The notes under the pieces were generated by a model, which did no database searches, was not told the DNA's origin, and saw only the letters and a list, made by a program, of their open reading frames with translations. A program made the position numbers and the translations under genes. From a virus, in IMG/VR virus record IMGVR_UViG_3300035211_000053, positions 1 through 64,000 of that record: a DNA stretch of 64,000 nt; one strand, given 5' to 3'. How positions within the stretch are numbered: position 1 is the stretch's first letter; every line of letters begins with the position of its first letter. This document shows positions 6,289-14,607 of this stretch, piece after piece.

Positions 6289-6518
6289 GACACCAGACCC
6301 CCGATCGCGATGAAGGCTCCGTCATTGATGGCCGCCAGAACATCGTCTGCCGTTGATGCGATGTCGTGGTCGACAGCTTCCTCGCAGTAAGGGCAGGTGT
6401 AGCGTGTATCATCCGCGCTACCGTCCCAGTCCAACGTATCGGGTAGCTCGTGGCGCCACACCCAGCCGGCGCCTTTGCAGACTTCGCAATCCGGACTGCC
6501 ACAATCTTTGCGTTTCAC
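6285..6518 (-). CDS. small zinc-ribbon-like protein
   Basis: A 77-aa product from GTG 6518, which overlaps the lysozyme stop (GTGA). It has two cysteine pairs, CGSPDCEVCKGAGW near the N-terminus and CPYCEEAVDHD near residue 42, similar to the CxxC knuckles of DnaJ-type or rubredoxin-type zinc sites. The C-terminal part is hydrophobic with many glycines. Function is unknown. Confidence 0.6.
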   Translation of the reverse strand: MKRKDCGSPDCEVCKGAGWVWRHELPDTLDWDGSADDTRYTCPYCEEAVDHDIASTADDVLAAINDGAFIAIGGLVS

Positions 6519-7288
6519 CGGTCGATGTCCTTGAGCTGCTGATCGCGTTCCCGCCGCATCTGTGCCCAATCGTCATCGGTGAGGTTGAGCTCGAAGAGAT
6601 GCGGCTCTGGAACCTCTGGGTTCTGTGGCAGGACGGGATCGACTTCAGGATCGAGAATGAGCGGAAGCGCCCCGGTGCATAGGTCATGGTCGATTGCGTT
6701 TGGAGCGTTGACCTGGCCCTGATGCAGCGCCCCGCGGTCCCAGGGTCCCACGCGGTACTGGATGAGAGCCGGGCGCACCCCGCCGGGACTCGCATAGACT
6801 CCGGGTGTCGTCCGCCAATGGGCCACCCATAGCGGGACCTCAAGCACCCACGACGGCTTGCCAAGCAGCGACCAGTCACGCTGGGTTATGTAGAGCCCGC
6901 AACCCCCATGCACCTCCGCGATCATCTCTCGGACCGCATAGAGCTTCTCGTCCCATGACGGGCGCGGCGGGTTGCTGCCCTTGCCGCTCGAGTCCTCGAC
7001 GTCGATCCAGGGAATCAGATCTCCAGGGGCCAGATCGCATCTGGCGGCGATGTCGAGAAACGCTGTGGTCTGTTCGCCGACCGACAGCCAATCCGCGAAG
7101 AAGTGGTAGAGTCCTACCTTGCACGACCGCTTGCGGAGCGCCTCAATATGCTCGACCGCTCTCTTGTCTACGCGCGCTCCGAACGTGGCCCGGCAGATCA
7201 CGAAGTCAGCAAGCTGCGGGATCTGCCAGGTACCCTGGTACTGCGAAACGTCGACGCCGTGGAGCGCGAAGTCGGAAGGGGCCGTCAC
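6515..7288 (-). CDS. GH25-family lysozyme (endolysin or tail-lysin)
   Basis: A 257-aa protein with the GH25 signature GVDVSQYQG (catalytic Asp near residue 13), an ATFG strand, VGLYHFF and IPWIDVED (Asp96, Glu98), then GLYITQRDW and PLWVAHW. It is a beta-1,4-N-acetylmuramidase. The last 45 residues are a charged extension without a recognisable wall-binding repeat. It overlaps the cysteine-peptidase-like gene by ATGA. It may act in host lysis or wall entry; with the transglycosylase at 4401 the phage would have two glycan-cutting enzymes. Confidence 0.85.
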   Translation of the reverse strand: MTAPSDFALHGVDVSQYQGTWQIPQLADFVICRATFGARVDKRAVEHIEALRKRSCKVGLYHFFADWLSVGEQTTAFLDIAARCDLAPGDLIPWIDVEDSSGKGSNPPRPSWDEKLYAVREMIAEVHGGCGLYITQRDWSLLGKPSWVLEVPLWVAHWRTTPGVYASPGGVRPALIQYRVGPWDRGALHQGQVNAPNAIDHDLCTGALPLILDPEVDPVLPQNPEVPEPHLFELNLTDDDWAQMRRERDQQLKDIDR

Positions 7289-8028
7289 ACCGTCACCTTC
7301 TGCAAGTCGTCATTGCATCGCTTCAGGTCGAAGCCTGGTGGGCTCCTGCCACCGGCAAACATTTCGCTGCTCAGTAGAGCGTATGCCTCGTCCACGCACT
7401 TCTGCCACCATCCCCACGTGACTCTCTGGTGGCGTCCCCACGTGATGACGCTGAGTCCTTCCGTGTCGCAATCTGTGGCGAACATCGCGTGCCCACCGAG
7501 CACGTCATCTCCGGGTGATGGGGCATCCCAGACGTCCGCCCCACGAATCGATTCAAACAGCGTGGCGCCGAAGTAGAGCCCTCCAAAGAGCCAGATAGCC
7601 ATCTTGACCATCGTGAGATGGAGACGCTGCACCTCGACGTACGCCAAGATCCGGTGGCCTCCGAGTCCAGTGTGGCGTAGATGGTTGCAACCGGTGACCA
7701 TGTAGGCGCCGCGGTCGGTCTCGGGTTGCCCCGGGACATATCCGCTGATCGCGCTGTACATGGTGATGACGTCGTCATCGCTGACCGTGACGGCATTCTC
7801 CGGTCTGTGCGCATTCCCCGTCCACGACTGGATCGCGTGCCCGGCAGCCGCAGCGACGCAATTGCCCAGCCGATCGTTGGCCATCATCCCGAGATCTTCC
7901 GGGCACCAACGTGACCACTGGAAGGCTGTCGGAAGCACGGGCAGCCGAGACGACATGTAGTCCGACAGCTTGAGCGTGCGCGGATCGATCTTTGGAGGGA
8001 GTTTGCCAAGTTTTCCGATGATGCTCAT
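7285..8028 (-). CDS. papain-fold (C1/C39-like) cysteine peptidase-like protein
   Basis: A 247-aa protein. NDRLGNCVAAAAGHAIQSW (residues 51-69) places a Cys (about residue 57) followed by a helix as in papain-like enzymes. LGGHAMFATD (178-186) supplies the His, and SVITWGRHQRVTWGWW matches the W-G strand that follows the third catalytic position. The start overlaps the lipoprotein stop. It sits beside the GH25 lysozyme, so a cell-wall peptide or phage structural protein is a likely substrate. Activity is not proven by sequence alone. Confidence 0.6.
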   Translation of the reverse strand: MSIIGKLGKLPPKIDPRTLKLSDYMSSRLPVLPTAFQWSRWCPEDLGMMANDRLGNCVAAAAGHAIQSWTGNAHRPENAVTVSDDDVITMYSAISGYVPGQPETDRGAYMVTGCNHLRHTGLGGHRILAYVEVQRLHLTMVKMAIWLFGGLYFGATLFESIRGADVWDAPSPGDDVLGGHAMFATDCDTEGLSVITWGRHQRVTWGWWQKCVDEAYALLSSEMFAGGRSPPGFDLKRCNDDLQKVTV

Positions 8029-8408
8029 TGGATCCTCCCGCACGCTACCGAACCGCAATTCTGGACTGTGGCCTTGTCTTTCGCGTGAATCACGCAACTC
8101 ATGTCCAAGGTCGTACGGCCCTGGGCCTCGAGCTGCATGATGGTGCGGGTCTCCTTCAGGCAGGCGGTCCCGCCACTCCCTTCGGGGCAGCCAACTTCCG
8201 CTAGGCGACGACAGAACGCGACCTCTGGAGCCTCGACCCCGCCGGTGCCCACGTTCCCCCCGGTGCCCGGGGCTCCGCCTGTCGCTGGCTGGGCCCCGCC
8301 AGTGGCAGGGACCGGACCGGGCGGAACAGGAGCAGGATCCTCGCAACTAGCTGCCAGGAGAAAGGCCAGAGCCCACGGAATGGCAGCCAAGATGAACGCC
8401 CGGATCAT
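8025..8408 (-). CDS. lipoprotein with Thr-Gly-Gly-Ala linker
   Basis: From ATG 8408, 127 aa. A hydrophobic signal ends in a lipobox-like LLAASC (Cys about residue 22), followed by a Pro-rich linker and repeats PATGGAQPATGGAPGTGG, then a domain with six cysteines. The linker type is frequent in lipoproteins of Polyangia-type myxobacteria and rare elsewhere, so it hints at host origin. The domain may be exported and disulphide-bonded. A role at the outer membrane during lysis or superinfection exclusion is inferred. Confidence 0.65.
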   Translation of the reverse strand: MIRAFILAAIPWALAFLLAASCEDPAPVPPGPVPATGGAQPATGGAPGTGGNVGTGGVEAPEVAFCRRLAEVGCPEGSGGTACLKETRTIMQLEAQGRTTLDMSCVIHAKDKATVQNCGSVACGRIQ

Positions 8409-8422
8409 ACCGCGGCCCTCGT

Positions 8423-9103
8423 CTACTGCGAACATTCTCGAGCCCAGCTCTCAGCCGCACCCTCGGAAAGGTACTCGGCACCTGCTGCTGCTGCAGCCGT
8501 GACGGCTGTGCCAGCGGCAAGCCCGATCCTCGCCGTCTTGTCGTCGACAGGAATGGCCGAAAGACCTTGGGCACCCGCCAAGACGGCCGATACCTTGGCG
8601 ACTCCGCCCCAGGTTCGGTGTTGGTTGTCGAGCGACTGGCACCGCTCCGACGGGGCAACGGCCACGGACTTGTCTGGGCTACGAGCGCGCAACCCGGCGA
8701 GCCGAGCTTCCTCAAATGAGCCAGCGCAGCCGACTACCAGAACGCTGAGCAACAGAAAGCTAGCCACTGTCGTTTTTCCGGCTTTTCGCGCACGCCTCGA
8801 CTTGCCGCCAACGGCCTGAGCTCCAACGTGCACGACGTTCGCGCCTGCGCCCGCAACGCTCCCGTTGATGACCGCCACGCTGGCGACGAGCCACCACGGC
8901 GTCAAACCCTGGTCCATCGCGAAGACCGCCAGCAGCCCAATCGTCAGCACGAGCGCTGGCACCGCCGACCATTTGCCGGGCAACATCTTTGGCCCGACGC
9001 CCGTGTAATGCTCGAAGAGCGCAATGGCTGCCGTCACATATCCCGTAGCCTCGAGCGTGTGCACGGCATTCGCCATGACTGCGTTGCTGATGAGTTCTAT
9101 CAT
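8423..9103 (-). CDS. holin-like protein fused to a lipoprotein (spanin-like) domain
   Basis: A 226-aa frame from ATG 9103. Residues 1-100 have a short amphipathic start, two hydrophobic spans (about 48-63 and 70-92) and a basic cluster (KSRRARKAGK), like a small holin. Residues 113-126 read as a second signal peptide with a lipobox (LLLSVLVVGC), followed by a charged periplasmic part, like an outer-membrane spanin. GTG 8767 at the junction could start the lipoprotein alone. It may be one fused polypeptide or two products from one frame. Confidence 0.5.
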   Translation of the reverse strand: MIELISNAVMANAVHTLEATGYVTAAIALFEHYTGVGPKMLPGKWSAVPALVLTIGLLAVFAMDQGLTPWWLVASVAVINGSVAGAGANVVHVGAQAVGGKSRRARKAGKTTVASFLLLSVLVVGCAGSFEEARLAGLRARSPDKSVAVAPSERCQSLDNQHRTWGGVAKVSAVLAGAQGLSAIPVDDKTARIGLAAGTAVTAAAAAGAEYLSEGAAESWARECSQ

Positions 9104-9104
9104 G

Positions 9105-9704
9105 TCATTCTCCTGCCGGCCGAGCCGGCTCAGTCCTCTGCGTTCCAATCGACGCACATTGTGCCATCGCTGGATCGTACCACGGATTGCAGGCGAGCCA
9201 CAGGCTGGCCAGTACCGTGCCGATCATCCGCTGATCGTCGGCCACAATGACGAGGTCGGTCTTGCCGTCACCTGTCGCCCGGTAGACACCGCGCCACGTA
9301 CACGGGCAGCCGGTGTCCTGCCCTTTGTCCTCGCAGCCCTGTGGAGGAGCGAGCACCTTCTCGAGCGTCCTCCACCCGGGCAACGCGCACGAGTCACGAG
9401 ACTGGCCCAGCACGACGACGAAATCCTGCGGCTTCGAAGTCTCTACGTCGAAGGCGCAGCCAGCCAGCTTGGTCCGCACCCAAGGCGGCAACGCGGCGAC
9501 GCATGCCGCGACCTCCGTGTAGACAGCGTCCAGGTGTGCTGGGTCTGCCGGGCCCTGATACCTGATGCCAAGCGGCGTGACACCGTCCACGCGATACGCA
9601 CGCTCCACCTCGCTCAACGTCGGGTAAAACGCTTCCACGTGTCGCTGCCGGTCGCTGATGGGCGAGCAGGCGAGTAGAGCTGCAGCAAAGAGCCAACGCA
9701 TCAT
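9105..9704 (-). CDS. lipoprotein of the lysis region
   Basis: A 199-aa product from ATG 9704 (ATGATG overlapping the previous stop). The signal MMRWLFAAALLACS has a clear lipobox (LLAC, Cys 13). The mature part has about eight cysteines, including CEDKGQDTGCPC, and a C-terminal CNPWYDPAMAQC, suggesting disulphides. No family was recognised. Position between the tail-fibre genes and the holin suggests a late, envelope-directed protein. Confidence 0.6.
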   Translation of the reverse strand: MMRWLFAAALLACSPISDRQRHVEAFYPTLSEVERAYRVDGVTPLGIRYQGPADPAHLDAVYTEVAACVAALPPWVRTKLAGCAFDVETSKPQDFVVVLGQSRDSCALPGWRTLEKVLAPPQGCEDKGQDTGCPCTWRGVYRATGDGKTDLVIVADDQRMIGTVLASLWLACNPWYDPAMAQCASIGTQRTEPARPAGE

Positions 9705-10255
9705 TCTGCCGGCAGCACACGCAATGCTGTCCACTGGGCCGAGAACACTTCCATGTTGCTTGTGAGGCCGTTGCCGGTTCTGGCCACGATACGCAGCACG
9801 TCACCCTCCTGCAGCTGGACCAGGTCGCTTGCCGAACAGCTCGAGAGTATGCCGCCCTCACAGCGCGACTCTACGGTCTGTACATGAACTCCGCTACGAT
9901 TGCGGTTGATGGCTATCTCGGTATCCTCACTGGCGGTCAGGCTTGCGTGATACTTCAGCTCGTACCACCCATCCCCCCCAGATTCGACTGTCAGCGTACC
10001 GCTGTCCAGGTCTGGAGTGAGCCCACGCCCACCAGTCTCAGGTGTGGCGCTACCGGTATCGAACCAGTCTGTGGCCTGCCACGTTGTACCAGTGACGCTA
10101 TCGGACACACCGCTTGCTCCCTGGCTCGGTAGGCGCATCGCCGCCCCGGCCTCGACCGAGTCAAGACCAGCTATGATGTCGAGATACCCCAACGTCCTCA
10201 AGGCGGCTTTCGCTGCCAAGGTGGCCACCAACTGAACTCTGCTAGGAACGCTCAT
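9701..10255 (-). CDS. tail fibre-associated protein with C1q-like beta domain
   Basis: A 184-aa product from ATG 10255 (ATGA overlap). An N-terminal helix is followed by a C-terminal half with alternating strands (GGDGWYELKYHASLTASED, DTEIAINRNRSGVHV, LVQLQEGDVLRIVART, FSAQWTALRVLPA). This is the pattern of C1q/TNF-type jelly-roll domains found on phage fibre tips. It probably binds the host surface. Fold assignment is by strand pattern only. Confidence 0.5.
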   Translation of the reverse strand: MSVPSRVQLVATLAAKAALRTLGYLDIIAGLDSVEAGAAMRLPSQGASGVSDSVTGTTWQATDWFDTGSATPETGGRGLTPDLDSGTLTVESGGDGWYELKYHASLTASEDTEIAINRNRSGVHVQTVESRCEGGILSSCSASDLVQLQEGDVLRIVARTGNGLTSNMEVFSAQWTALRVLPAE

Positions 10256-10626
10256 TCTACCGGCCCCAACCCGCATTCGCGGAAGCTGAATTCGAGCGAG
10301 AACTGTCGGTTGCTGTTGGGCAGCTCGCCCACTGCCTCGATGATCTTGTTGCCCAGTGCCAACGGCCCCGGCTCGTCGAGCACGGCATGCCCGGTCGCGG
10401 TTGGGATCTCCACGTCCCCCGCCTCGTCCGGCAGCCCGACGCATTGCACGGTCGGGCCAGGTCCGGGAAGGCGCGCTGCGGCGTGCGTCCAATCGCTGTC
10501 GATGACGGGCATTGGCCCCTTCGTTGTGCCGACCCACACGGCCCAGAAAGTCTGGTCGACGCCGGGCAGGTCGAGCGCCGCGCGCAAGATGGGAAGCTCT
10601 GCTTGGGTAGGTGTGATCTTGGGCAT
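10252..10626 (-). CDS. tail fibre region hypothetical protein
   Basis: A 124-aa product coupled on both sides by ATGA overlaps. It contains TFWAVWVGTTKGPMPVIDSD and ends QFSLEFSFRECGLGPVE. It is largely beta with one internal proline-rich loop. No family was recognised. Its position between the large LamG-type fibre and the C1q-like protein suggests an adaptor or chaperone of the fibre. Confidence 0.5.
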   Translation of the reverse strand: MPKITPTQAELPILRAALDLPGVDQTFWAVWVGTTKGPMPVIDSDWTHAAARLPGPGPTVQCVGLPDEAGDVEIPTATGHAVLDEPGPLALGNKIIEAVGELPNSNRQFSLEFSFRECGLGPVE

Positions 10627-12116
10627 CAGGCCGTCTCCCCGTAAACGCCGGCCATCCGCTGCGCTGCTGCCTGTAGCTGCGCGTACGTGTATGTTCCGGC
10701 CAGAGCCAAAATGTCACCCCAGAACTCGTCTTGGGTTGTGCCTGGGAGGCCGTCCGAAAACGCGGTCATCGTTGCACTGGACAAATCTGCATGCGTGATC
10801 GTGTCCTGCAGCACACCGCCGATGTAAAGCTTCCGGGTGCGCCCAGCGCCGCCAACCACGGCCCAAGACACGCCAGCGGCCACCGAGGCCGCAAGACCTG
10901 ATCCGTACGTCTGAATGTCCTCCGTGCTACCATCATGGCGGCGCGACTTGAGCTCGGCGCCATCGATGTACAGCGGCACGTCTGCGATCGAGCCTGCGCC
11001 AGTCCACGCGCACGGGGCTGCATCGTCGCCGGTGCCGCCCCAGATCCCTGTAACAGCAAAGACAGGATCATCTCCAGAAGCCACGGCGACCAGGGTAGCG
11101 TCATCCGATGACGTAGTGCTTGCCCTGCCAGCTTCGCGGTACGCTACAGTGACTCCGCCCAACGTTTTAAACGACGCCTGGTACAGGCGTTGCGTTGCAG
11201 CGGTCCCGTTCGACAGGTTCGCGCCTGTGCCAGATTTGTCGGTCGCTGTCTGGAGGCGGATTTGGGCGAGGCCGCCCGTCGCGTCGTCTGGCAGCCAAAT
11301 ACGGAATGCCTCCCGCCCGTCTCCCTGGTAATTGTGTCCAAGATTACCGGTACAGGACCAGACGCGAACTCTTGACGACGCCGGAATAGCCCGGTATTCG
11401 ATCGAAAAGCGTCGCCACGTACCCACAGTTTCCGCCAACGCGATCGTGATCCCTGCAGTCGTGCTGCCGATTGCTCCAGTGGTCAGATTCACATATCCGT
11501 AGCCGCTTCCGCTGTAGTCGATTCGTGCCCATTCACGCCCTTGCGGCTGCAGCCAGACCTCTTCGTCGACCCACGCATCAGCGGCATTCGAAAACGGGCC
11601 CTCAGCAAAATGATTCGACGGACTACCGTCAGTTGACTCGCTGACCGAATATGCTGTAGACCCGGATTCAGGATCTGACAGACTCTGTCCGATGGTCGTG
11701 TTGGTCTTGTTCCACGACGTGTAGACATTGCGTGGAACTGCTGCCGCCGTCGTCCCCACCGTCCCGAGCACATCATTCGCCGGAGCCCAGAGCGCGGCTT
11801 GCACGACCGTGCAGGCGAGGGTGCCGATCACGACGTCGTCGCTCGTGCGCCGGATCTGCAGCTCGGTAGCGCCAATGTCCGCTGTCACGGCCGTCACGTC
11901 AAGCGTGAAGGTCCCGCCACCAGCCGTGCCCGTGCCCCGACTCGCGCCACCGTCAAACGTCGCGTAGATGGCCCCGCTGCCTTCAGCCGTCCCGCTCACC
12001 TCATACGGCATGTTGATGATGATGATCGAGTCTGCGGCCGGATCTGAGATGGTGACGGAGGAGACGCCGCCAGCTGCTATGATCTTCGCAATGCCAATAC
12101 CAATGCCGATTCTCAT
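10626..12116 (-). CDS. large tail fibre / receptor-binding protein with LamG-like domains
   Basis: 496 aa. The N-terminus has a Gly/Ile segment and an Ig-like stretch with AIYATFDGG. The middle (about 200-330) and the C-terminus (about 350-490) both look like concanavalin/LamG beta-sandwiches; the latter has PLYIDGAELKSRRHDG, RKLYIGGVLQDTI and WGDILALAGTYTYAQLQ, typical of phage fibre LamG domains. It probably binds host surface sugars. It is followed by two smaller fibre-type genes with ATGA couplings. Confidence 0.6.
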   Translation of the reverse strand: MRIGIGIGIAKIIAAGGVSSVTISDPAADSIIIINMPYEVSGTAEGSGAIYATFDGGASRGTGTAGGGTFTLDVTAVTADIGATELQIRRTSDDVVIGTLACTVVQAALWAPANDVLGTVGTTAAAVPRNVYTSWNKTNTTIGQSLSDPESGSTAYSVSESTDGSPSNHFAEGPFSNAADAWVDEEVWLQPQGREWARIDYSGSGYGYVNLTTGAIGSTTAGITIALAETVGTWRRFSIEYRAIPASSRVRVWSCTGNLGHNYQGDGREAFRIWLPDDATGGLAQIRLQTATDKSGTGANLSNGTAATQRLYQASFKTLGGVTVAYREAGRASTTSSDDATLVAVASGDDPVFAVTGIWGGTGDDAAPCAWTGAGSIADVPLYIDGAELKSRRHDGSTEDIQTYGSGLAASVAAGVSWAVVGGAGRTRKLYIGGVLQDTITHADLSSATMTAFSDGLPGTTQDEFWGDILALAGTYTYAQLQAAAQRMAGVYGETA

Positions 12117-12117
12117 G

Positions 12118-12870
12118 TCAACTCCAACTCATCGCGCTAACCCACTTGTCGATCTCACGCTGCACTTCGAAGTCGCGGAATAGCCCGGCGTATGCCGCAT
12201 AGTAGGTGATCGTAGATGTTCCTGCCTGCTCATCGCCGTCGGGCAAGGCGAGAAAAGTGACACCACGCATGATCTCCGTGCCGGATGGCGGCGTCCCCGA
12301 GTCTGTATCGGTGCTGCCATCGGCGTAATGGATGTCAACATTGAAATTACTCGAGTCGTACCGCATCACGTAGATCCCCGCTTGGGTGCGGTCCGGTACG
12401 ACGTTGGTGAAGATGTAGAAGTCCCCCCAGTACCAGTTGACGTAGTCGTAGTCCGGCTCGAGCGGCATCCAGAAGGCATGCTCCCACCCGTATGCGGCTC
12501 CAGTGACTACACGTTGCCTGACAGTTGTGCCGGCTCCAAGCCTTGCGATGACGATCTCGGTCGATGGTTGCGGGCATCGAAAGGCTTTAGTCGGGTCTGT
12601 CGACAGCAGAAACGCATCAGCGTTTCCGCCAACCGACGGACGCCCGCCGTAGTCAGAGTCAGAAGATGTGTAGTCCGGGTAGTAGGTTGCCGGGTATGTG
12701 ACCCCTGAGAAGGGGACGACGCACACATCTGCCGCGCCACCCCCGGTCTTGGGTGTCCAGGTATCGACCGAACCGCCACCTCCGGTCGTGGCGATCTTGA
12801 AGGCTGCGTCGTACTCAATGATGAGGCGCTTTGGGTTCGGGATGAGTCCAGGACAGAGCGCGCGCGTCAT
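12118..12870 (-). CDS. tail fibre protein
   Basis: 250 aa, rich in Tyr, Gly, Thr and Asp, with WMPLEPDYDYVNWYWGDFYIF and TSTITYYAAYAGLF segments that look like strands of a beta-sandwich. The start overlaps the previous stop (ATGA at 12867). Similar segments occur in the adjacent LamG-type fibre. It is probably part of the receptor-binding apparatus. Family not recognised. Confidence 0.5.
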   Translation of the reverse strand: MTRALCPGLIPNPKRLIIEYDAAFKIATTGGGGSVDTWTPKTGGGAADVCVVPFSGVTYPATYYPDYTSSDSDYGGRPSVGGNADAFLLSTDPTKAFRCPQPSTEIVIARLGAGTTVRQRVVTGAAYGWEHAFWMPLEPDYDYVNWYWGDFYIFTNVVPDRTQAGIYVMRYDSSNFNVDIHYADGSTDTDSGTPPSGTEIMRGVTFLALPDGDEQAGTSTITYYAAYAGLFRDFEVQREIDKWVSAMSWS

Positions 12871-13499
12871 GGATCCATGTCGTATTTAGGTTGGTGCCAA
12901 AGACGCGCTATCGCGTAGCAGTTGTTGGCAGTTGCTTTGGCCTGCACCAGCAGGTTGGTGCTAGAATCGCTCAACGCCACGTCGGAATCACCAGGCAGCC
13001 CAGATGTATCGTCGAAATTGGTCTTCGATACCTCAATCCCAGAGCCATCGCCGTATACAGTTGCCTCTACCGTAGCCTGCCCGTACACAGAGGGCGTGCT
13101 CTGCTCCCACAGCGTGACCTCGACGCCGACCCGAACGATCTCATGTTGCGCGAGCCCAGTGGCATATGTGAGAATGGTGGTGAGCGAACCCCCGCCAGTC
13201 AGCGCTGTTTTGCTGCCAACGTCCGTGTAGAAGTTGTCGAGGTTATACGCCCCAAGGTCGAGGTTGCCCTGCATGGGGTCGTTACTGGTGTTGAGCTTGA
13301 GGAATTCGTTGGTGCCGATGTGCCCGAGGATCGCCGTGGCTAACTGAGTCGCGTGGAGTGCTGTCGTAGGGGCCATGGCGCGTCGGTATCCTGCCGGTAC
13401 CTCGCTCATCCATTGGGTGTGGATCGCGTAAGCCAGCCCTGTCCCCGTTGCCGTCCCATCAGCGGCCACCGTCACCGAGCCAACGACGTAGTCAGCCAA
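12867..13499 (-). CDS. tail fibre / baseplate-distal protein
   Basis: 210 aa, starting at TTG 13499 inside the junction TTGGCTGA (8-nt overlap with the previous gene). It contains MQGNLDLGAYNLDNFYTDVG, a motif frequent in phage fibre proteins just before a beta-helical or trimerisation segment. The C-terminal half is beta-rich with many Asp/Ser. It is probably a fibre subunit; no enzyme motif was seen. Confidence 0.5.
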   Translation of the reverse strand: MADYVVGSVTVAADGTATGTGLAYAIHTQWMSEVPAGYRRAMAPTTALHATQLATAILGHIGTNEFLKLNTSNDPMQGNLDLGAYNLDNFYTDVGSKTALTGGGSLTTILTYATGLAQHEIVRVGVEVTLWEQSTPSVYGQATVEATVYGDGSGIEVSKTNFDDTSGLPGDSDVALSDSSTNLLVQAKATANNCYAIARLWHQPKYDMDP

Positions 13500-14595
13500 C
13501 CGTCAAACCTCCCGAGTGAGCCAAGATCACCGAGCCCGAGTTGGCAGTCGCGGGCGCGGTTGGTGACGCTGCCTGAATGGCTTCCAGAAATCGGTAGTAG
13601 ACCTGGAGCAACACCGGCAATGCAGTCGCCGAGTTGGTGTTATCAGCTGAGTCGTGATAGGTGGTGTCGACACGGTGCGCCTCATAGGCTCGCCACAGGT
13701 CGGCTAGCATCATGCACTGGCTGAGTGGCTCCTGCTCGTTGGCGCCGGCAACTATGAGGGCGTGTGCCTGGTCAGCTCGAGCCGCCGCGCCCGGGGCGTG
13801 AAAGTCGATAGTACCGATTCCGGCACCGTCCTCGTCGTTGGTCATGTGGCGTGTCAGCTGCAGGCGCAACTCATTCGCCGACTTCGCCACGCCAGCTGGA
13901 CTCCCCGGGACTCTGAAACTGCTCGACACCGTGTTTAGCGTGTCGGCCTCAGCATGAAACGTGCCGCTGGCGCGGTGCGCCTCGTATTGCACGATCAGGT
14001 CATCAATGATGCTGCTCGGAGTCCCGAGCGCCGTGGCCGCCGCCACGCCACCAAGCGCCGCCAGGGCCGCAACGACGGTTGTGCTCGCAGCCGCCGTCTT
14101 CGCCCGGTCGGTGGCCGGATTCGTGAGCGCTGGCGTTACCTCGCCGTGGGTCCCGACGAGCGTCGGCCGAATAGTCGTCCCATGCACGTAGAATTCGAGG
14201 GTCGCTACGTCTGGTGCCACTCCAATCTCAGCCGTCACCTTGTCCGCTACCGTGATACTGGAGGCTGTCGTGCTGAGCAGCGTCTCAGACTGGTACCGGT
14301 CAGGATCGTCGCGGTACCCACCGCCGTGGGTCGTCTCGCCGACGGTGTACTCCTCGAGTGACAGCACGTAGACGCCGCCAACGCCAGGGCGAAACGTCCA
14401 GGTGTCTGCTACTGGACCAGCCCACAGCCTTAGCCGCGTGTCGTCAGTCGCGTCGAGCTTCGCCTGAGTCTCCGATCCTGTAGGTGCCGCGGTCGCGTAC
14501 ACCCGGACCATGTTGCCCGTCGTCGCGGAAAACGTGACCAGGCACGGCCTCCCTGGGATCGGATAGGTGGGTTTGGTGGTGATGGTTACCGACAC
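13492..14595 (-). CDS. tail fibre structural protein
   Basis: 367 aa. The first 120 residues are a beta-sandwich-like domain (TYPIPGRPCLVTFSATTG, GVYVLSLEEYTVGE). The middle is an Ala-rich helix (VVAALAALGGVAAATALG). Two similar units follow, QYEAHRASGTFHAEADTLN and AYEAHRVDTTYHDSADNTN, each with an EAHR...H...ADN pattern, suggesting an internal duplication that may bind metal through His/Asp. It lies in the fibre cluster. Function inferred from context. Confidence 0.55.
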   Translation of the reverse strand: MSVTITTKPTYPIPGRPCLVTFSATTGNMVRVYATAAPTGSETQAKLDATDDTRLRLWAGPVADTWTFRPGVGGVYVLSLEEYTVGETTHGGGYRDDPDRYQSETLLSTTASSITVADKVTAEIGVAPDVATLEFYVHGTTIRPTLVGTHGEVTPALTNPATDRAKTAAASTTVVAALAALGGVAAATALGTPSSIIDDLIVQYEAHRASGTFHAEADTLNTVSSSFRVPGSPAGVAKSANELRLQLTRHMTNDEDGAGIGTIDFHAPGAAARADQAHALIVAGANEQEPLSQCMMLADLWRAYEAHRVDTTYHDSADNTNSATALPVLLQVYYRFLEAIQAASPTAPATANSGSVILAHSGGLTVG

Positions 14596-14607
14596 ATGTA
14601 TCCCAGT

